Part shown: positions 1-9,561 of the stretch, one piece after another
How the letters are laid out: each line of letters begins with the position of its first letter
How positions within the stretch are numbered: the stretch's first letter is position 1
From: Pseudomonas sp. UYIF39
GTDB taxonomy: Bacteria > Pseudomonadota > Gammaproteobacteria > Pseudomonadales > Pseudomonadaceae
DNA length: 64,000 nt
Direction: 5' to 3'
NCBI RefSeq assembly: GCF_029963765.1
Contig: NZ_JALBYU010000023.1
Span: forward strand, 1 to 64,000
Notes under the pieces: model-generated
Database searches by the model: none
Told to the model about the DNA's origin: nothing
Seen by the model: only the letters and a program-made list of their open reading frames with translations
Position numbers and translations under genes: made by a program

Positions 1-54
<54 letters not shown>

Positions 55-71
55 CTACAGGGGATCGTGTT

Positions 72-515
72 TCAGCGGGCAGGTGGATTCTCACCCAATG
101 GCACCACCGCCATGGTCAACCGCGACACACAACTGGCCTTGCCCTCATCGCTGGTCAAACGGATATCCCAGACATGCGTCGTGCGGCCAATGTGGATCGG
201 CTTGGCCACCGCCGTGACCCGTCCGCTGCGCAAGCCACGCAAATGGTTTGCGTTGATTTCCAGCCCCACGCAGTAAAACTTGCTGGTGTCGATGCACAGG
301 TAACTGGCCATAGAGCCGACCGTTTCGGCCAGCACCACCGAGGCGCCGCCGTGCAGCAAGCCATAAGGCTGGTGAGTGCGATGGTCGATGACCATGCTCG
401 CGGTCAGAGACTCTTCGTCGAAGGCTTCGAAGCGAATATCCAGCACTTCGCCGATGGTGTTTTTCTGGATTGCGTTCAACTGCTCGACGTTGGGAGTGGT
501 ACGCCACAGACTCAT
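72..515 (-). CDS. Hotdog-fold acyl-CoA thioesterase (PaaI/MenI-like)
   Basis: The protein has 147 residues, normal for a single hotdog domain. The segment QPYGLLHGGASVVLAETVGS carries the HGG turn and the downstream Glu typical of PaaI/YdiI-type thioesterases, which hydrolyse acyl- or aryl-CoA. I chose the ATG at 515 over an upstream one because AAGGAAAG lies just before it. It starts 32 bases after the stop of the acyl-CoA ligase and so is probably the second gene of that operon: one enzyme makes CoA thioesters and the other removes the CoA. The substrate cannot be read from sequence. A MenI role is unlikely because pseudomonads do not make menaquinone. Confidence 0.85.
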   Translation of the reverse strand: MSLWRTTPNVEQLNAIQKNTIGEVLDIRFEAFDEESLTASMVIDHRTHQPYGLLHGGASVVLAETVGSMASYLCIDTSKFYCVGLEINANHLRGLRSGRVTAVAKPIHIGRTTHVWDIRLTSDEGKASCVSRLTMAVVPLGENPPAR

Positions 516-547
516 CGTTGCTTTCCTTGATTGGTTTTGTTCGTGAC

Positions 548-2215
548 TCAATCCTGCCACAGCACCGCTTCACTGCGCTCGCTCCATTCTTCGAAACGGG
601 CACCGTAGGCGGCTTCGATCACGTTGCGTTTGATCTTCAGGGTCGGCGTCAGAAAGCCGTTTTCCACCGCCCAGCTGTCCTTGACCACCACCAATCGATG
701 CAAGCGTTCGTGTTTGTCGAGGACGCCGTTGACCTCCTCCAACAGCTTTTCAAGGCTTGAATGCAGGCCCGCCCGCGCCGTTCCCCTGGCGTCCTGCTGA
801 CCGACCGCCGAGAGCACGCACAAACCCAGCGGCGCACTCAGGCCATCGCCCACCACGCACACCTGCTCGATGCGCGAATGCTCCGCCAGACGATTTTCGA
901 TCGGTGCCGGGGCGACGTATTTGCCTTTGCTGGTCTTGAATATTTCTTTCAGGCGCCCGGTCAGACGCAGGTTGCCTTCGGCGTCCTCCTCGCCCTTGTC
1001 GCCGGTGCGCAGGAAGCCGTCCTCGGTGATAGTTTCGGCGGTTTTCACAGACTCCTTAAAATACCCGAGCATGGTCGCGCCGCTGCGCACCATGACCTCG
1101 CCCGACTCGGCGATCCGCACCTCGACCTCCGGGCAGGGCTTGCCGATCCAGCCGGGTTTGTTCTGGCCCGGCAGGCCAACGTGCGAATAGCCGCAACTTT
1201 CGGTCATGCCGTAGACCTCCAGCACATCCAGCCCCAGTTTGCGGTACCAAAGCAGCAAGGTCTGCGGCACTGGCGCGGCGCCGGACAAGGCGATGCGCAA
1301 GGCATCCAGCCCAAGCCCGGCCAGGACTTTGTGGCCGACCCGCTTGCCGATGACCGGCAGACCGAGCAGGAAGTCGAGGCGCTTTGCCGGGATCTTGCTG
1401 TACACGCCCATCTGGAATTTGGTCCAGATCCTTGGCACACCGAACAGCGCGGTCGGTCGTGCACGGCGCAAGTCGGTCAGGAAGGTGTCGAGGCTCTCGG
1501 CAAAAAATACCGTTTGCCCGGTGTAGATCGACGCCAACTCAACGAACATCCGCTCGGCGACATGGCACAGCGGCAGGTAGGACAGCAGCCGATCCGACTC
1601 ATTCAAGCCAAACAACTGCGTGCCGCGAGTGGTGGCAAACCCCAGAGTGGCGAAACTGTGCATCACGCCTTTGGGCATGCCGGTGGTGCCGGAGGTGTAA
1701 ATGATGGTCGCCAACTGATCGGCGGACGGCTTGGGATCGTCCTGGATCGGTGAGCTCTTTTGCAGGTCGGCCCAGCTGAAATCGAACGTGCCGGATGGAT
1801 GCAACGGCAGGCTGATTGTCGGCAGATCGGCGCTGACCCCGCGAGACATTCCAGGCCAGTCATCGAGTTTGCCGATGAACACCAGCACCGCTTCGGCGTG
1901 TTCAAGGACCTGGGCCACGGTCTCGGCGGTGAGGTTCGGGTAGAGCGGCACCGACACATGGCCAGCCATCCAGATTGCCAGGTCGGCGATGATCCAGTGC
2001 GCGCAGTTTTTCGAGATCAGGGCGATGTGGCTGCCTTGGGGCAGTTCGCGTGCGCGCAGCCAATGCGCAGCGCAGCGGGCCTGATGGCCGACGTCGGCCC
2101 AAGTCAGGGTCTCGACCTCTCCTTCGCCCGTGGGTTGGACCAAAAAGCGCTGGCGCGGATGACGGGCCTCGCGCTCGTAGAAGACGTCCAGCGGCAAACG
2201 AAAAGCAGCAGGCAT
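548..2215 (-). CDS. AMP-forming long-chain acyl-CoA synthetase
   Basis: A 555-residue ANL-superfamily adenylating enzyme. It shows the phosphate-binding motif YTSGTTGMPKG, the motif YGMTE, and the motif FLRTGDKG followed by LTGRLKEIFKTSKGKYVAP, which contains the hinge and a catalytic-domain lysine. These fit ATP-dependent activation of fatty or aryl acids to CoA esters, closest to the FadD15/FAA type with a long N-terminal domain. The ATG at 2215 is preceded by AAAGGAG, so the 11 upstream codons are not needed. It is followed by a thioesterase in the same direction. Substrate chain length is not evident. Confidence 0.88.
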   Translation of the reverse strand: MPAAFRLPLDVFYEREARHPRQRFLVQPTGEGEVETLTWADVGHQARCAAHWLRARELPQGSHIALISKNCAHWIIADLAIWMAGHVSVPLYPNLTAETVAQVLEHAEAVLVFIGKLDDWPGMSRGVSADLPTISLPLHPSGTFDFSWADLQKSSPIQDDPKPSADQLATIIYTSGTTGMPKGVMHSFATLGFATTRGTQLFGLNESDRLLSYLPLCHVAERMFVELASIYTGQTVFFAESLDTFLTDLRRARPTALFGVPRIWTKFQMGVYSKIPAKRLDFLLGLPVIGKRVGHKVLAGLGLDALRIALSGAAPVPQTLLLWYRKLGLDVLEVYGMTESCGYSHVGLPGQNKPGWIGKPCPEVEVRIAESGEVMVRSGATMLGYFKESVKTAETITEDGFLRTGDKGEEDAEGNLRLTGRLKEIFKTSKGKYVAPAPIENRLAEHSRIEQVCVVGDGLSAPLGLCVLSAVGQQDARGTARAGLHSSLEKLLEEVNGVLDKHERLHRLVVVKDSWAVENGFLTPTLKIKRNVIEAAYGARFEEWSERSEAVLWQD

Positions 2216-2310
2216 GCGACTTGCTCCTTTGTATTTGGTCTGGAGCAAGCGTAGCCAACCAAGCAGTTGCTCGGTTAATTATTTGTCGGCAAAAACAAGA
2301 TCTTTTGCTT

Positions 2311-2763
2311 TTAAGGGTGCTTGATGCCAACGAGCTTCATTGCTCCGGCCAACGGCAAGTCGCCTTCAAGCTCGGCAAGGCCGGCGGTTTTCACCGCTTC
2401 CGGGTCCTGCACATGTCCATGCTGAAGGTAACCCAGCAAGTTACCCACCAGCGGGTTATGACTGACCAGCAGCGCGTGATCCACAGACACTAACTGCTCC
2501 GCCACCGCTTGCGGGCGGTTGTCGGGGGTCAGCCAGTCGACGGTACGAATCTCCGGCGCGAAATTCAGCGCTGTACGCACAATTTCTGCGGTCTCCTGCG
2601 CTCGCTGGTAAGGACTGGCATAGATCGCGGTCAGCGGCTTGCCGGCCAATTCGGCTGCAGTGCGCAGCACTTCTTCACGACCATGGGCAGTCAGTGCCCG
2701 CTCCGAATCAGGACGCTTGCCGTGTGGCTCGGCTTCACCATGACGCAATACCCAGAGTTTCAT
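2311..2763 (-). CDS. sixA: Phosphohistidine phosphatase SixA
   Basis: A 150-residue histidine-phosphatase-superfamily protein that begins MKLWVLRHGEAE. The RHG motif contains the nucleophilic histidine, near residue 8. A second conserved histidine lies in LLVSHNPLVG. The length matches SixA. In E. coli SixA removes phosphate from phosphohistidine on ArcB and on the nitrogen PTS protein NPr. Pseudomonads lack ArcB, so NPr is the more plausible target here, by inference. Its start overlaps the stop of the upstream membrane protein by 4 bp (ATGA), so the two genes are translationally coupled. Confidence 0.9.
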   Translation of the reverse strand: MKLWVLRHGEAEPHGKRPDSERALTAHGREEVLRTAAELAGKPLTAIYASPYQRAQETAEIVRTALNFAPEIRTVDWLTPDNRPQAVAEQLVSVDHALLVSHNPLVGNLLGYLQHGHVQDPEAVKTAGLAELEGDLPLAGAMKLVGIKHP

Positions 2764-3107
2764 AGTTTCGGTTCCTCATCTCGTACCGGATGCGGGGCCG
2801 GCGCCACAGCGTGCGGCGCTTCACCTTCCGGTGTACGCGGCGTCGGCCAGTCGGCGAACGGCCAGGGTTTCTGGTCGCTATGGAAACTGCCGAAACGACC
2901 GATCTGCGCCAGGAACTGGCTCAGGCTGTCGCCGAAGTTCATCAGGCTGGCGCTTGGGGCGCCATAGATCAAACGATAGATCAACTGCACCAGCACCACT
3001 GCGCCGAGGATGAATTGCGCCACTTGCCAGACCAGCACGTAGACGATCATCCACAAGACGCGCAGCAGGATGGATTCGTACTTGTCCTCTGTTTTCGGAT
3101 CGTTCAT
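2760..3107 (-). CDS. DUF4389 small membrane protein
   Basis: A 115-residue protein from the ATG at 3107. A hydrophobic stretch (LLRVLWMIVYVLVWQVAQF and onward, roughly residues 15-48) forms one or two membrane segments. It is followed by a short amphipathic region and a Pro/Ala-rich charged tail ending RDEEPKL. The pattern matches the DUF4389 family, which is common in pseudomonads and has no known biochemical role. It overlaps sixA by 4 bp and follows gpsA by 19 bp, so gpsA, this gene and sixA probably form one transcript. Confidence 0.8.
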   Translation of the reverse strand: MNDPKTEDKYESILLRVLWMIVYVLVWQVAQFILGAVVLVQLIYRLIYGAPSASLMNFGDSLSQFLAQIGRFGSFHSDQKPWPFADWPTPRTPEGEAPHAVAPAPHPVRDEEPKL

Positions 3108-3126
3108 GTCTCGCTCTCCCTGATGC

Positions 3127-4152
3127 CTAGTTGAAACCACTGGTGGAAATAAAATCGACGTCGGTTTTCGGTTCGGCACGCATCAACAGTTCAATCACCT
3201 GATCAAGCGTGCGCCCTTCGAACAGGATCGCGTGCAGCCCGGCGACCAGCGGCATGTACACGCCCACCTCCTGAGCCTTGGCCTTGAGCACCTTGAGGGT
3301 GTTCACGCCTTCGGCGACTTCGCCCAGGCGGGTGACCGCATCTTCCAGACTCAAGCCCTGGCCGAGGGCGAATCCGACCTGGTAGTTACGGCTTTTCGGC
3401 GACGAGCAGGTGACGATCAAATCGCCGACGCCCGCCAAACCGAGAAAGGTCATCGGGTTGGCGCCCTGATTCACCGCAAAGCGGGTCATTTCCGCCAGCG
3501 CCCGGGTGATCAGCATGCTCTTGGTGTTTTCGCCCATGCCCAGCGCCACCGCCATGCCGGCGATGATTGCGTAGACGTTTTTCAGCGCCCCGCCCAACTC
3601 CACACCGAAGCGGTCGGCGCTGGCGTACACACGAAAGGTCCGGCCATGCAACGCCTCCTGGACCCGCTGGCAGAGTTCTTCGTCTTCGCTGGCGACCACC
3701 GTGGCAGTCAGCGCGTGTTCGGCGATTTCACGGGCCAGGTTCGGCCCGGACAGCACGCCGATGCGCGCTTGCGGGGCGATTTCTTCGAGGATTTCGCTCA
3801 TTAACTTGAAGGTGTGGGCTTCGATGCCTTTGGTCAGGCTCACCAGCAATTTGCCGCTCAAACGTTCGGCGTGCGGCATCAATACCGAGCGCAGCGCGCT
3901 GGACGGCAGTGCGACGAAGCACAAGTCGCAGGCTTGCAAAGTGGCCAGCAGGTCGGTGACCGCTTCCACGGCCGGCAGAATCTTGATGCCTTTGAGGTAA
4001 CGCGGGTTCTCGCGATTGACCCGAATGGCCTCAGCCTGCTCGGGGTCACGCATCCACAGCCGGACCTGATGCCCGTTCTCGGCCAGCAGGTTAGCCACGG
4101 CGGTACCAAAACTTCCGCCTCCCAGGACCGCAATTGGGCGCTGTTCAGTCAT
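3127..4152 (-). CDS. gpsA: NAD(P)+ glycerol-3-phosphate dehydrogenase
   Basis: 341 residues, the normal size. The N-terminal Rossmann motif is VLGGGSFGTAVANLLAENG. The C-terminal catalytic part includes the segment ALKNVYAIIAG with the active-site lysine, then GENTKSMLITRALAEM. The enzyme reduces dihydroxyacetone phosphate to sn-glycerol-3-phosphate for phospholipid synthesis in the cytoplasm. The ATG at 4152 fits the Rossmann start; the 26 codons upstream are not part of the family. It is probably the first gene of a gpsA-DUF4389-sixA operon. Confidence 0.95.
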   Translation of the reverse strand: MTEQRPIAVLGGGSFGTAVANLLAENGHQVRLWMRDPEQAEAIRVNRENPRYLKGIKILPAVEAVTDLLATLQACDLCFVALPSSALRSVLMPHAERLSGKLLVSLTKGIEAHTFKLMSEILEEIAPQARIGVLSGPNLAREIAEHALTATVVASEDEELCQRVQEALHGRTFRVYASADRFGVELGGALKNVYAIIAGMAVALGMGENTKSMLITRALAEMTRFAVNQGANPMTFLGLAGVGDLIVTCSSPKSRNYQVGFALGQGLSLEDAVTRLGEVAEGVNTLKVLKAKAQEVGVYMPLVAGLHAILFEGRTLDQVIELLMRAEPKTDVDFISTSGFN

Positions 4153-4348
4153 ATGCAATCCGTTAATCCATACCAGTGGCGATGTCGGCATTATACGGAG
4201 CGGCCCAGTGGCGGCCAGCCCCTGCATCAATTACCGACACTTGTAGGAAGAAGACCAAGAAAACCGAGGAAAATGCCCACAACGTGACTGGAAAAGTCAT
4301 TGCGCTCGGTTAACATGCGCGCCAATTGTTCGCCATCAAGGATGTGTC

Positions 4349-6482
4349 GTGTCGCTTGACTCTCCATCACCTCGCTCGCCGCTGGTACTGGCGCTGATCT
4401 TCAGCTCGCCATTGCTTGCCGACGACTTGTTCCTCGACAGCGAGCCGCTGCCGCAAGTATTGACCGCGACGCGACTCAAGCAGTCGCCGGCCGCGGTACC
4501 GGGAGCATGACGGTGATCGACAGCGAACTGATCAACGCCAGTGGCGCCCGGGACATCAGTGAGTTGCTGCGACTGGTGCCGGGAATGATGGTCGGCAACA
4601 TCAACGGCAACCAGGCCGCGGTGAACTATCACGGCACCAACGCAACCGAAGCGCGACGCATGCAAGTGTTGATCGACGGCCGTTCGGTGTACCGCGCAGG
4701 CCTGGCCACGGTGGACTGGAGTGACATTCCGGTGGCCCTGGAAGACATCGAACGCATCGAAGTTTTCCGCGGCCCGAACACCGTCAGCTATGGCGCCAAT
4801 GCGCTGATGGCAGTGGTCAACATCATCACGCGCAACCCGGCCGACAGCCACGGCACGCGGCTTAAAGTCACCCGTGGGCAGCGCGGCATCGACGACTTTT
4901 ACGCCAGCCAGGGCGTGGGCTGGGACGGTGGAGACCTGCGCCTGTCACTGTCCGGCCAGCAAGACGACGGCTTCGACTCGGACCGTAACGGCGCCGATTA
5001 CCGTGACAGCCGCCGCTTGAACCGCTTCAACCTCGCCGTCAGCCAGACGCTCACTGACAACCAGAGTATCGACTGGCAATTGAATGCCAAGGACGGGAGC
5101 AACCAGCGGCCGTATACCTACCGCCCGGTCTTCTCGGGGATTACCGCTGCGGGGAACAATGCCGACGTCACCGCCAAGGACTACGCCGGCTCGCTGCGCT
5201 GGAACCTCGACATCAATCCCGATCACAGCCTTTACATCCAGGGCTCGGCACAACATTGGGATCGTCAGCAGACCTGGCGTGCCTGCGATGCCGAGGTTCC
5301 GTTCAGCCCGCAGTTGACCGAACTCTGGCAGCTCAACCCGAATTACACCGAACGCCTGGCGCGCAACATGGAGCGCTACACCGGCCCCGGCGCGCCCGCA
5401 GGTGACCCGGCCCAGCGGGCACTGGCCAATCAAGTGCTGGACCAATGGCGAAACGGCGCCCGGCAAACCCTCTGTGGCGATATTGACCAGAGCACCCGGG
5501 AATCGCGCTACGACCTTGAATTACAGGACACCCTCAGCCTGTCCGACAGTCTGCAGCTGGTCAGCGGCTGGTCAGCGGCATGAACTATCGTTACGACCGG
5601 GCAGACTCCGAGACCTACTTCAATGGCACCCTCGACGACACCACCTGGCGGGCGTTCGGCCAGCTCGAGTGGCGCGCCACCGAGCATTGGTTGCTGCAGG
5701 GCGGTGCGATGTTCGAAGACACGCAATTGATCGGCAGTTCGCTCACCCCCCGGGTGGCGATCAACTACCTGATCAACCCGCGCCATGGCCTGCGGGCGGT
5801 GTACTCGGAAGCCATCCGCTCGCCGGACATGTTCGAGAACAACGTCAACTGGAGCTATCAGGTAAAGAACCTGCGGCCCAGCGCCTATGGTCAGTCCAGT
5901 GCCCGTTATTTCGTCAAGACCAGTGGCCCCGGCGACCTCGAACAGGAACACACGCGCTCCCGGGAGCTGGGCTATAACGGCTACTTTGCCGAAGTGGGGC
6001 TGGCGGTCGATGTGAAGCTGTTCTACGACGAAATCACCGGGATGATCAGCGAACCGCTGCGCAACAATCAGTACATCGCCAGCAACTCAAACAGCGCGCG
6101 CCTCGAAGGGGCAGAAACCCAGCTCGACTGGAGAATCAGCAGCGCCGATCGCCTGCGTGTGACGTATGCCTACGTCGATGCCGAGGCAAGCAACCCGCAG
6201 GATGCACAACAGACCGCTCGAAACAGCGGTTCCGCCGGTTGGCTGCACAACTGGGGCCACGGCTGGAACAGCGCGCTCTTCTACTATGGTGACTATGCCC
6301 TGAACGGCTACCGCTTCGAACGGGTCGACACGCGCATCGCCAAACGCATCGGCCTGGGCAAGGCCAGCCTGGAACTGGCCGGTGTGCTCCAGCAACGCCT
6401 CGACAGCCAGCCCACTACCTTCGTCGACAACAACTACGACGAGCGCCGGGTGCTTTACTTCAGCGCAGAGCTGGCGTTCTAA
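4349..6482 (+). pseudogene. TonB-dependent outer membrane receptor, broken by two frame lesions
   Basis: Together the three reading frames give one complete TonB-dependent receptor: a signal-like N-terminus from the GTG at 4349, a plug domain (4507 onward: DISELLRLVPGMMVGN, then VEVFRGPNT-like IEVFRGPNTVSYGANALMAV), and a beta-barrel ending in YFSAELAF with a terminal Phe. The frame breaks twice. Near 4503 one base is missing, so VPG runs into a stop and the plug resumes in another frame. At 5557-5578 an 11-bp sequence is present twice in tandem; removing one copy joins LQLVSG directly to MNYRYDRAD. The two shifts do not compensate each other. The ligand is unknown. The gene leads a cluster with a binding protein and a hybrid kinase, both intact. 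Confidence 0.85.
5557..5578 (+). repeat. 11-bp tandem duplication inside the receptor gene
   Basis: CTGGTCAGCGG occurs at 5557-5567 and again, identically, at 5568-5578. Deleting one copy restores the receptor reading frame, so this is a duplication that disrupts the gene rather than an ancestral repeat. Confidence 0.9.
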
Positions 6483-6483
6483 G

Positions 6484-7416
6484 ATGCTTTATAGCCCGTC
6501 ACGCAAGACGCCAATCCTTGGCCGCCTGCTGGCCGGGGTGTGCCTGGTGTTTGCCGGGCTGCTGAGCGGCCTGGAGGCCAGCGCCGCGGACATTTTGCTG
6601 ACTGGCGCCGAGGACAGCTCGGGCATGCAATCCTTCACCCAGGCCCTGAGCGCCTTGCGGCCTGCCGATAACGTGCACTTCCAGCCACTGGCCAGTCTGC
6701 CGGCGCCAGGCAAACTGCCCGCCGCTACCCGTTTGATTCTGCTCGACCTGCCGAGCCTCGACTGGCGTCTGCAAGACGCCCAGGGCCCGGCGACGCTGGT
6801 GCTGCGCATCAGCCGGCTGCAAGCCCGTCAGCATCTGGGGGCCACCCTGCCCCCGCGCCTCAGCCTGCTCTGGAGCGACCCGCCCCTGGACCGACAATTG
6901 CGCCTGACCCGACTGCTGCTGCCTCAGGCCAAACGGGTCGGCGTGCTCTTCGACAGCCACAGCGAATTCCTCTTGAAAGAATTGCATCAGGCCGCTCATT
7001 CCCTGGGCCTTGAGGTGGTCACTGAGCGCTGGGATAACACCAACGACAGCCGACCGCTGCAGACCTTGCTGAAGAACAGCGACGTGTTGCTGGGCCTTGA
7101 TGATCCCGATCTATACAACCCGAAAACCGCGAAGAACCTGTTGCTCAGCAGCTATGCACGGCAATTGGCGCTGATCGGACCTAACGCCGGGTTCGTCAGG
7201 GCCGGGAGCCTGGCCAGCACCTACAGCGATCAGAGCGATTGGCTGGCGATACTCGACGAACTGCTCGACCGGCCACCGGCCACGTGGCCACGCACGCATT
7301 ACCCGCAACGCTTCAAAGTCTTAAGCAACCCGCAAGTGGCTCGTTCATTAGGGATTGAACAGATGAATGAAGCGTCTGTCGCAACACAGTTGGCCGAAGG
7401 AGAAAACCGCCCATGA
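6484..7416 (+). CDS. Periplasmic ABC-type substrate-binding-like protein
   Basis: 310 residues. An N-terminal signal peptide (roughly residues 14-33, GRLLAGVCLVFAGLLSGLEA) is followed by a domain that resembles ABC substrate-binding proteins of the TrpX/peripla_BP type: AKRVGVLFDSHSEFLLKELHQ, then DVLLGLDDPDLYNPKTAKNLL, then a final part reading IGPNAGFVRAGSLASTYSDQSDW. No permease or ATPase gene is nearby. It lies 1 bp after the receptor and overlaps the hybrid kinase by 4 bp (ATGA). That placement suggests a ligand-sensing partner of the kinase rather than a transport component; this is inference. The ligand is unknown. Confidence 0.75.
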   Translation: MLYSPSRKTPILGRLLAGVCLVFAGLLSGLEASAADILLTGAEDSSGMQSFTQALSALRPADNVHFQPLASLPAPGKLPAATRLILLDLPSLDWRLQDAQGPATLVLRISRLQARQHLGATLPPRLSLLWSDPPLDRQLRLTRLLLPQAKRVGVLFDSHSEFLLKELHQAAHSLGLEVVTERWDNTNDSRPLQTLLKNSDVLLGLDDPDLYNPKTAKNLLLSSYARQLALIGPNAGFVRAGSLASTYSDQSDWLAILDELLDRPPATWPRTHYPQRFKVLSNPQVARSLGIEQMNEASVATQLAEGENRP

Positions 7417-9314
7417 CCTTCCGTCGCCGTTGGGACATCAACACCCGCACACAAATTATCAGCCTCGGCCCTGCCCTGTTGCTGACGTTGCTGTTGATCA
7501 GCTTCTTCACCTTCGTGCGGATCCAGGACCTGCGTCAGGAGCTCAATCACACCGGGCAACTGATCGCCAACCAACTGGCGCCGGCCACCGAATACGGGGT
7601 AATCTCGGGCAACAACGAGGTGCTCGACAGTTTGCTCAAGGCCACCCTCGCCACGCCCAATGTGCGCTTTCTGGAAGTCCAGGACAGCGCCAACCGGATT
7701 CTGGTGTACGTCGAGCAACCGTCGGAAACCCACAACCGCTCGCACCAGGTCGAAGTGTTCCAGGCCCCGGTGCGGCTGCAACGAATCCCGCTGCACAATG
7801 ATTTCCTGCAGGGCAGCCGCGTCGCCAACACGGCGCCCACCGAGGATTATCTGGGTCGGGTGATCGTCGGCCTGTCCAATGACGCCTTCAGCCAGCGTCA
7901 GCAGGAAATCCTGCTCAAGGCCGGGATCCTGGCGCTGTTCGCCCTGTTGTTCACTTTTCTGCTCGCCCGGCGCCTGGCCGGCAGCCTGTCGCAACCGATC
8001 CGCGACATCGGCAACGCGGTCAAGGCGATTCAGGACGGCGACTACAAAACGCCGCTGCCGATCGTCGACGACACCGAACTGGGCGCGCTGTCGCAACACA
8101 TCAACAACCTCGCCAACGGGCTCGAACAAGCCAGTCGCGAACAGCATCAAGCGATGGCGCAGTTGATTCAGACTCGCGAGGAAGCGGAAAAGGCCAACAA
8201 CGCCAAATCCGATTTCCTTGCGATGATGAGCCACGAATTGCGCACTCCGATGAATGGCGTGCTGGGCATGCTGCAACTGCTGGAAACCACCGAGATGACC
8301 GAGGAGCAGGTCGAGTACGCGGCGCTTGCCTCGGAGTCCACCGAACACCTGCTCAAAGTCATCAACGACATTCTCGATTTCTCGCGCATCGAGCGTTCGG
8401 AACTGGAGCTGGAGCACATTCCATTCAACCTTGCGGACCTTATCGGCAGTTGCGCCCAGTCGTTCTCGCACAGCGCCGTGCAACGCGGGCTCGACCTGGC
8501 GCTGTCGATTCCGGACAACATGCGCGCGTTGCAGGTGCAGGGCGACCCGACGCGGATCCGGCAGATCCTGGTCAACCTGATCGGCAATGCGCTGAAATTC
8601 ACCGAACAGGGCCGCGTCAGCATCGAGCCGCAATGGCAATCGCTGGATCACGAACTGCTGTGGTTCACCTGCACCGTGCGCGACAGCGGGATTGGTATTT
8701 CGGCTGAAAGCCTGGAATTGATGTTCAACGCCTTCCAGCAGGCCGACAGCTCTATTTCAAGGCGATACGGTGGCACCGGACTGGGCCTGCCGATTGCTCG
8801 CACGCTGGCTGAACGCATGGGCGGCACGTTGCGCGCCCAGAGCGAGGAAGGTCGCGGCTCGGTGTTCACCCTGGAAATCCCGCTGGCGCTCTATAAACAG
8901 ACGCTGCCCGTGCGGGCGCCGCGCGCACCGACCGGCAGCGGTGATGGCGAGGGGCGTAACGTGTTGCTGGTGGAAGACAATCCGGTCAATCAGACGGTCA
9001 TCGAAGCAATGTTGCGCAGTCTGGGCTTTACTGTCAGCGTCGCCACCGATGGGGCCCAGGCAGTGCGCAGTGCGGAGAGTCTGATTTTCGAGGCTATTCT
9101 GATGGACTGTCGGCTACCGATCATCGACGGCTACGAGGCTACCCGACAGATTCGCCAATTACCTGGCTGCACAGACTTGCCGATCATCGCGCTGACCGCC
9201 AACGCCTTGCAGGGTGACCGCGAAGCCTGCTTATCGGCGGGAATGAACGATTACCTGGCCAAGCCCTTCAAACGCACAGATTTGCAGCAAATTCTGCAGC
9301 GCTGGGTGCAGTAG
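7413..9314 (+). CDS. Membrane hybrid sensor histidine kinase/response regulator
   Basis: 633 residues. Order: membrane segment (about 16-37), a periplasmic domain of about 130 residues, a second membrane segment (about 167-187, ILLKAGILALFALLFTFLLA), HAMP, HisKA with SHELRTPMNGV (His274), HATPase with NLIGNALKF and GGTGLGL, and a C-terminal receiver (LLVEDNPVNQ, phospho-acceptor Asp565 in LMDCRLPIIDGY). There is no HPt domain, so phosphate must pass to a separate protein or end at the receiver. It overlaps the binding-protein gene by 4 bp, so the two proteins are probably made together. The N-terminal region resembles the BarA/GacS type of sensor. No dedicated transcription factor is encoded nearby. 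Confidence 0.9.
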   Translation: MTFRRRWDINTRTQIISLGPALLLTLLLISFFTFVRIQDLRQELNHTGQLIANQLAPATEYGVISGNNEVLDSLLKATLATPNVRFLEVQDSANRILVYVEQPSETHNRSHQVEVFQAPVRLQRIPLHNDFLQGSRVANTAPTEDYLGRVIVGLSNDAFSQRQQEILLKAGILALFALLFTFLLARRLAGSLSQPIRDIGNAVKAIQDGDYKTPLPIVDDTELGALSQHINNLANGLEQASREQHQAMAQLIQTREEAEKANNAKSDFLAMMSHELRTPMNGVLGMLQLLETTEMTEEQVEYAALASESTEHLLKVINDILDFSRIERSELELEHIPFNLADLIGSCAQSFSHSAVQRGLDLALSIPDNMRALQVQGDPTRIRQILVNLIGNALKFTEQGRVSIEPQWQSLDHELLWFTCTVRDSGIGISAESLELMFNAFQQADSSISRRYGGTGLGLPIARTLAERMGGTLRAQSEEGRGSVFTLEIPLALYKQTLPVRAPRAPTGSGDGEGRNVLLVEDNPVNQTVIEAMLRSLGFTVSVATDGAQAVRSAESLIFEAILMDCRLPIIDGYEATRQIRQLPGCTDLPIIALTANALQGDREACLSAGMNDYLAKPFKRTDLQQILQRWVQ

Positions 9315-9412
9315 TGCAGGCCTTTCGGCTATCTGCGACTGGCGTGAAAGGCGAAAGTGCGGCAGTCTTAGGCACCCGAACAGGCCCGAAAAGGGGCTTG
9401 AATAATAATTTC

Positions 9413-9430
9413 AGTGCACAAGTGTACATT
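9413..9430. promoter_or_regulatory. DesT/FabR-like palindromic operator before fabA
   Basis: AGTGCACAAGTGTACATT is a nearly perfect dyad (core GTGCACAAGTGTACA) about 130 bp upstream of fabA, inside the otherwise empty interval 9315-9561. The core TACA-NN-TGTA/TGCACA arrangement resembles the operators of the TetR-type unsaturated-fatty-acid regulators FabR (enterics) and DesT (P. aeruginosa), which control fabA/fabB. The resemblance is from memory of the motif, not from a search. Confidence 0.6.
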
Positions 9431-9561
9431 CATGTCCTTGGTGCTGTGACTTTCACCACAACGCAATAGTCTATGAGTAGGCTGCTGACTCGAGGCATGA
9501 ACGCTTCGATCGGCCGGGAAGATTTGCCCCACCTGCCGCATGGGATTATTGAGGAGCTCGC

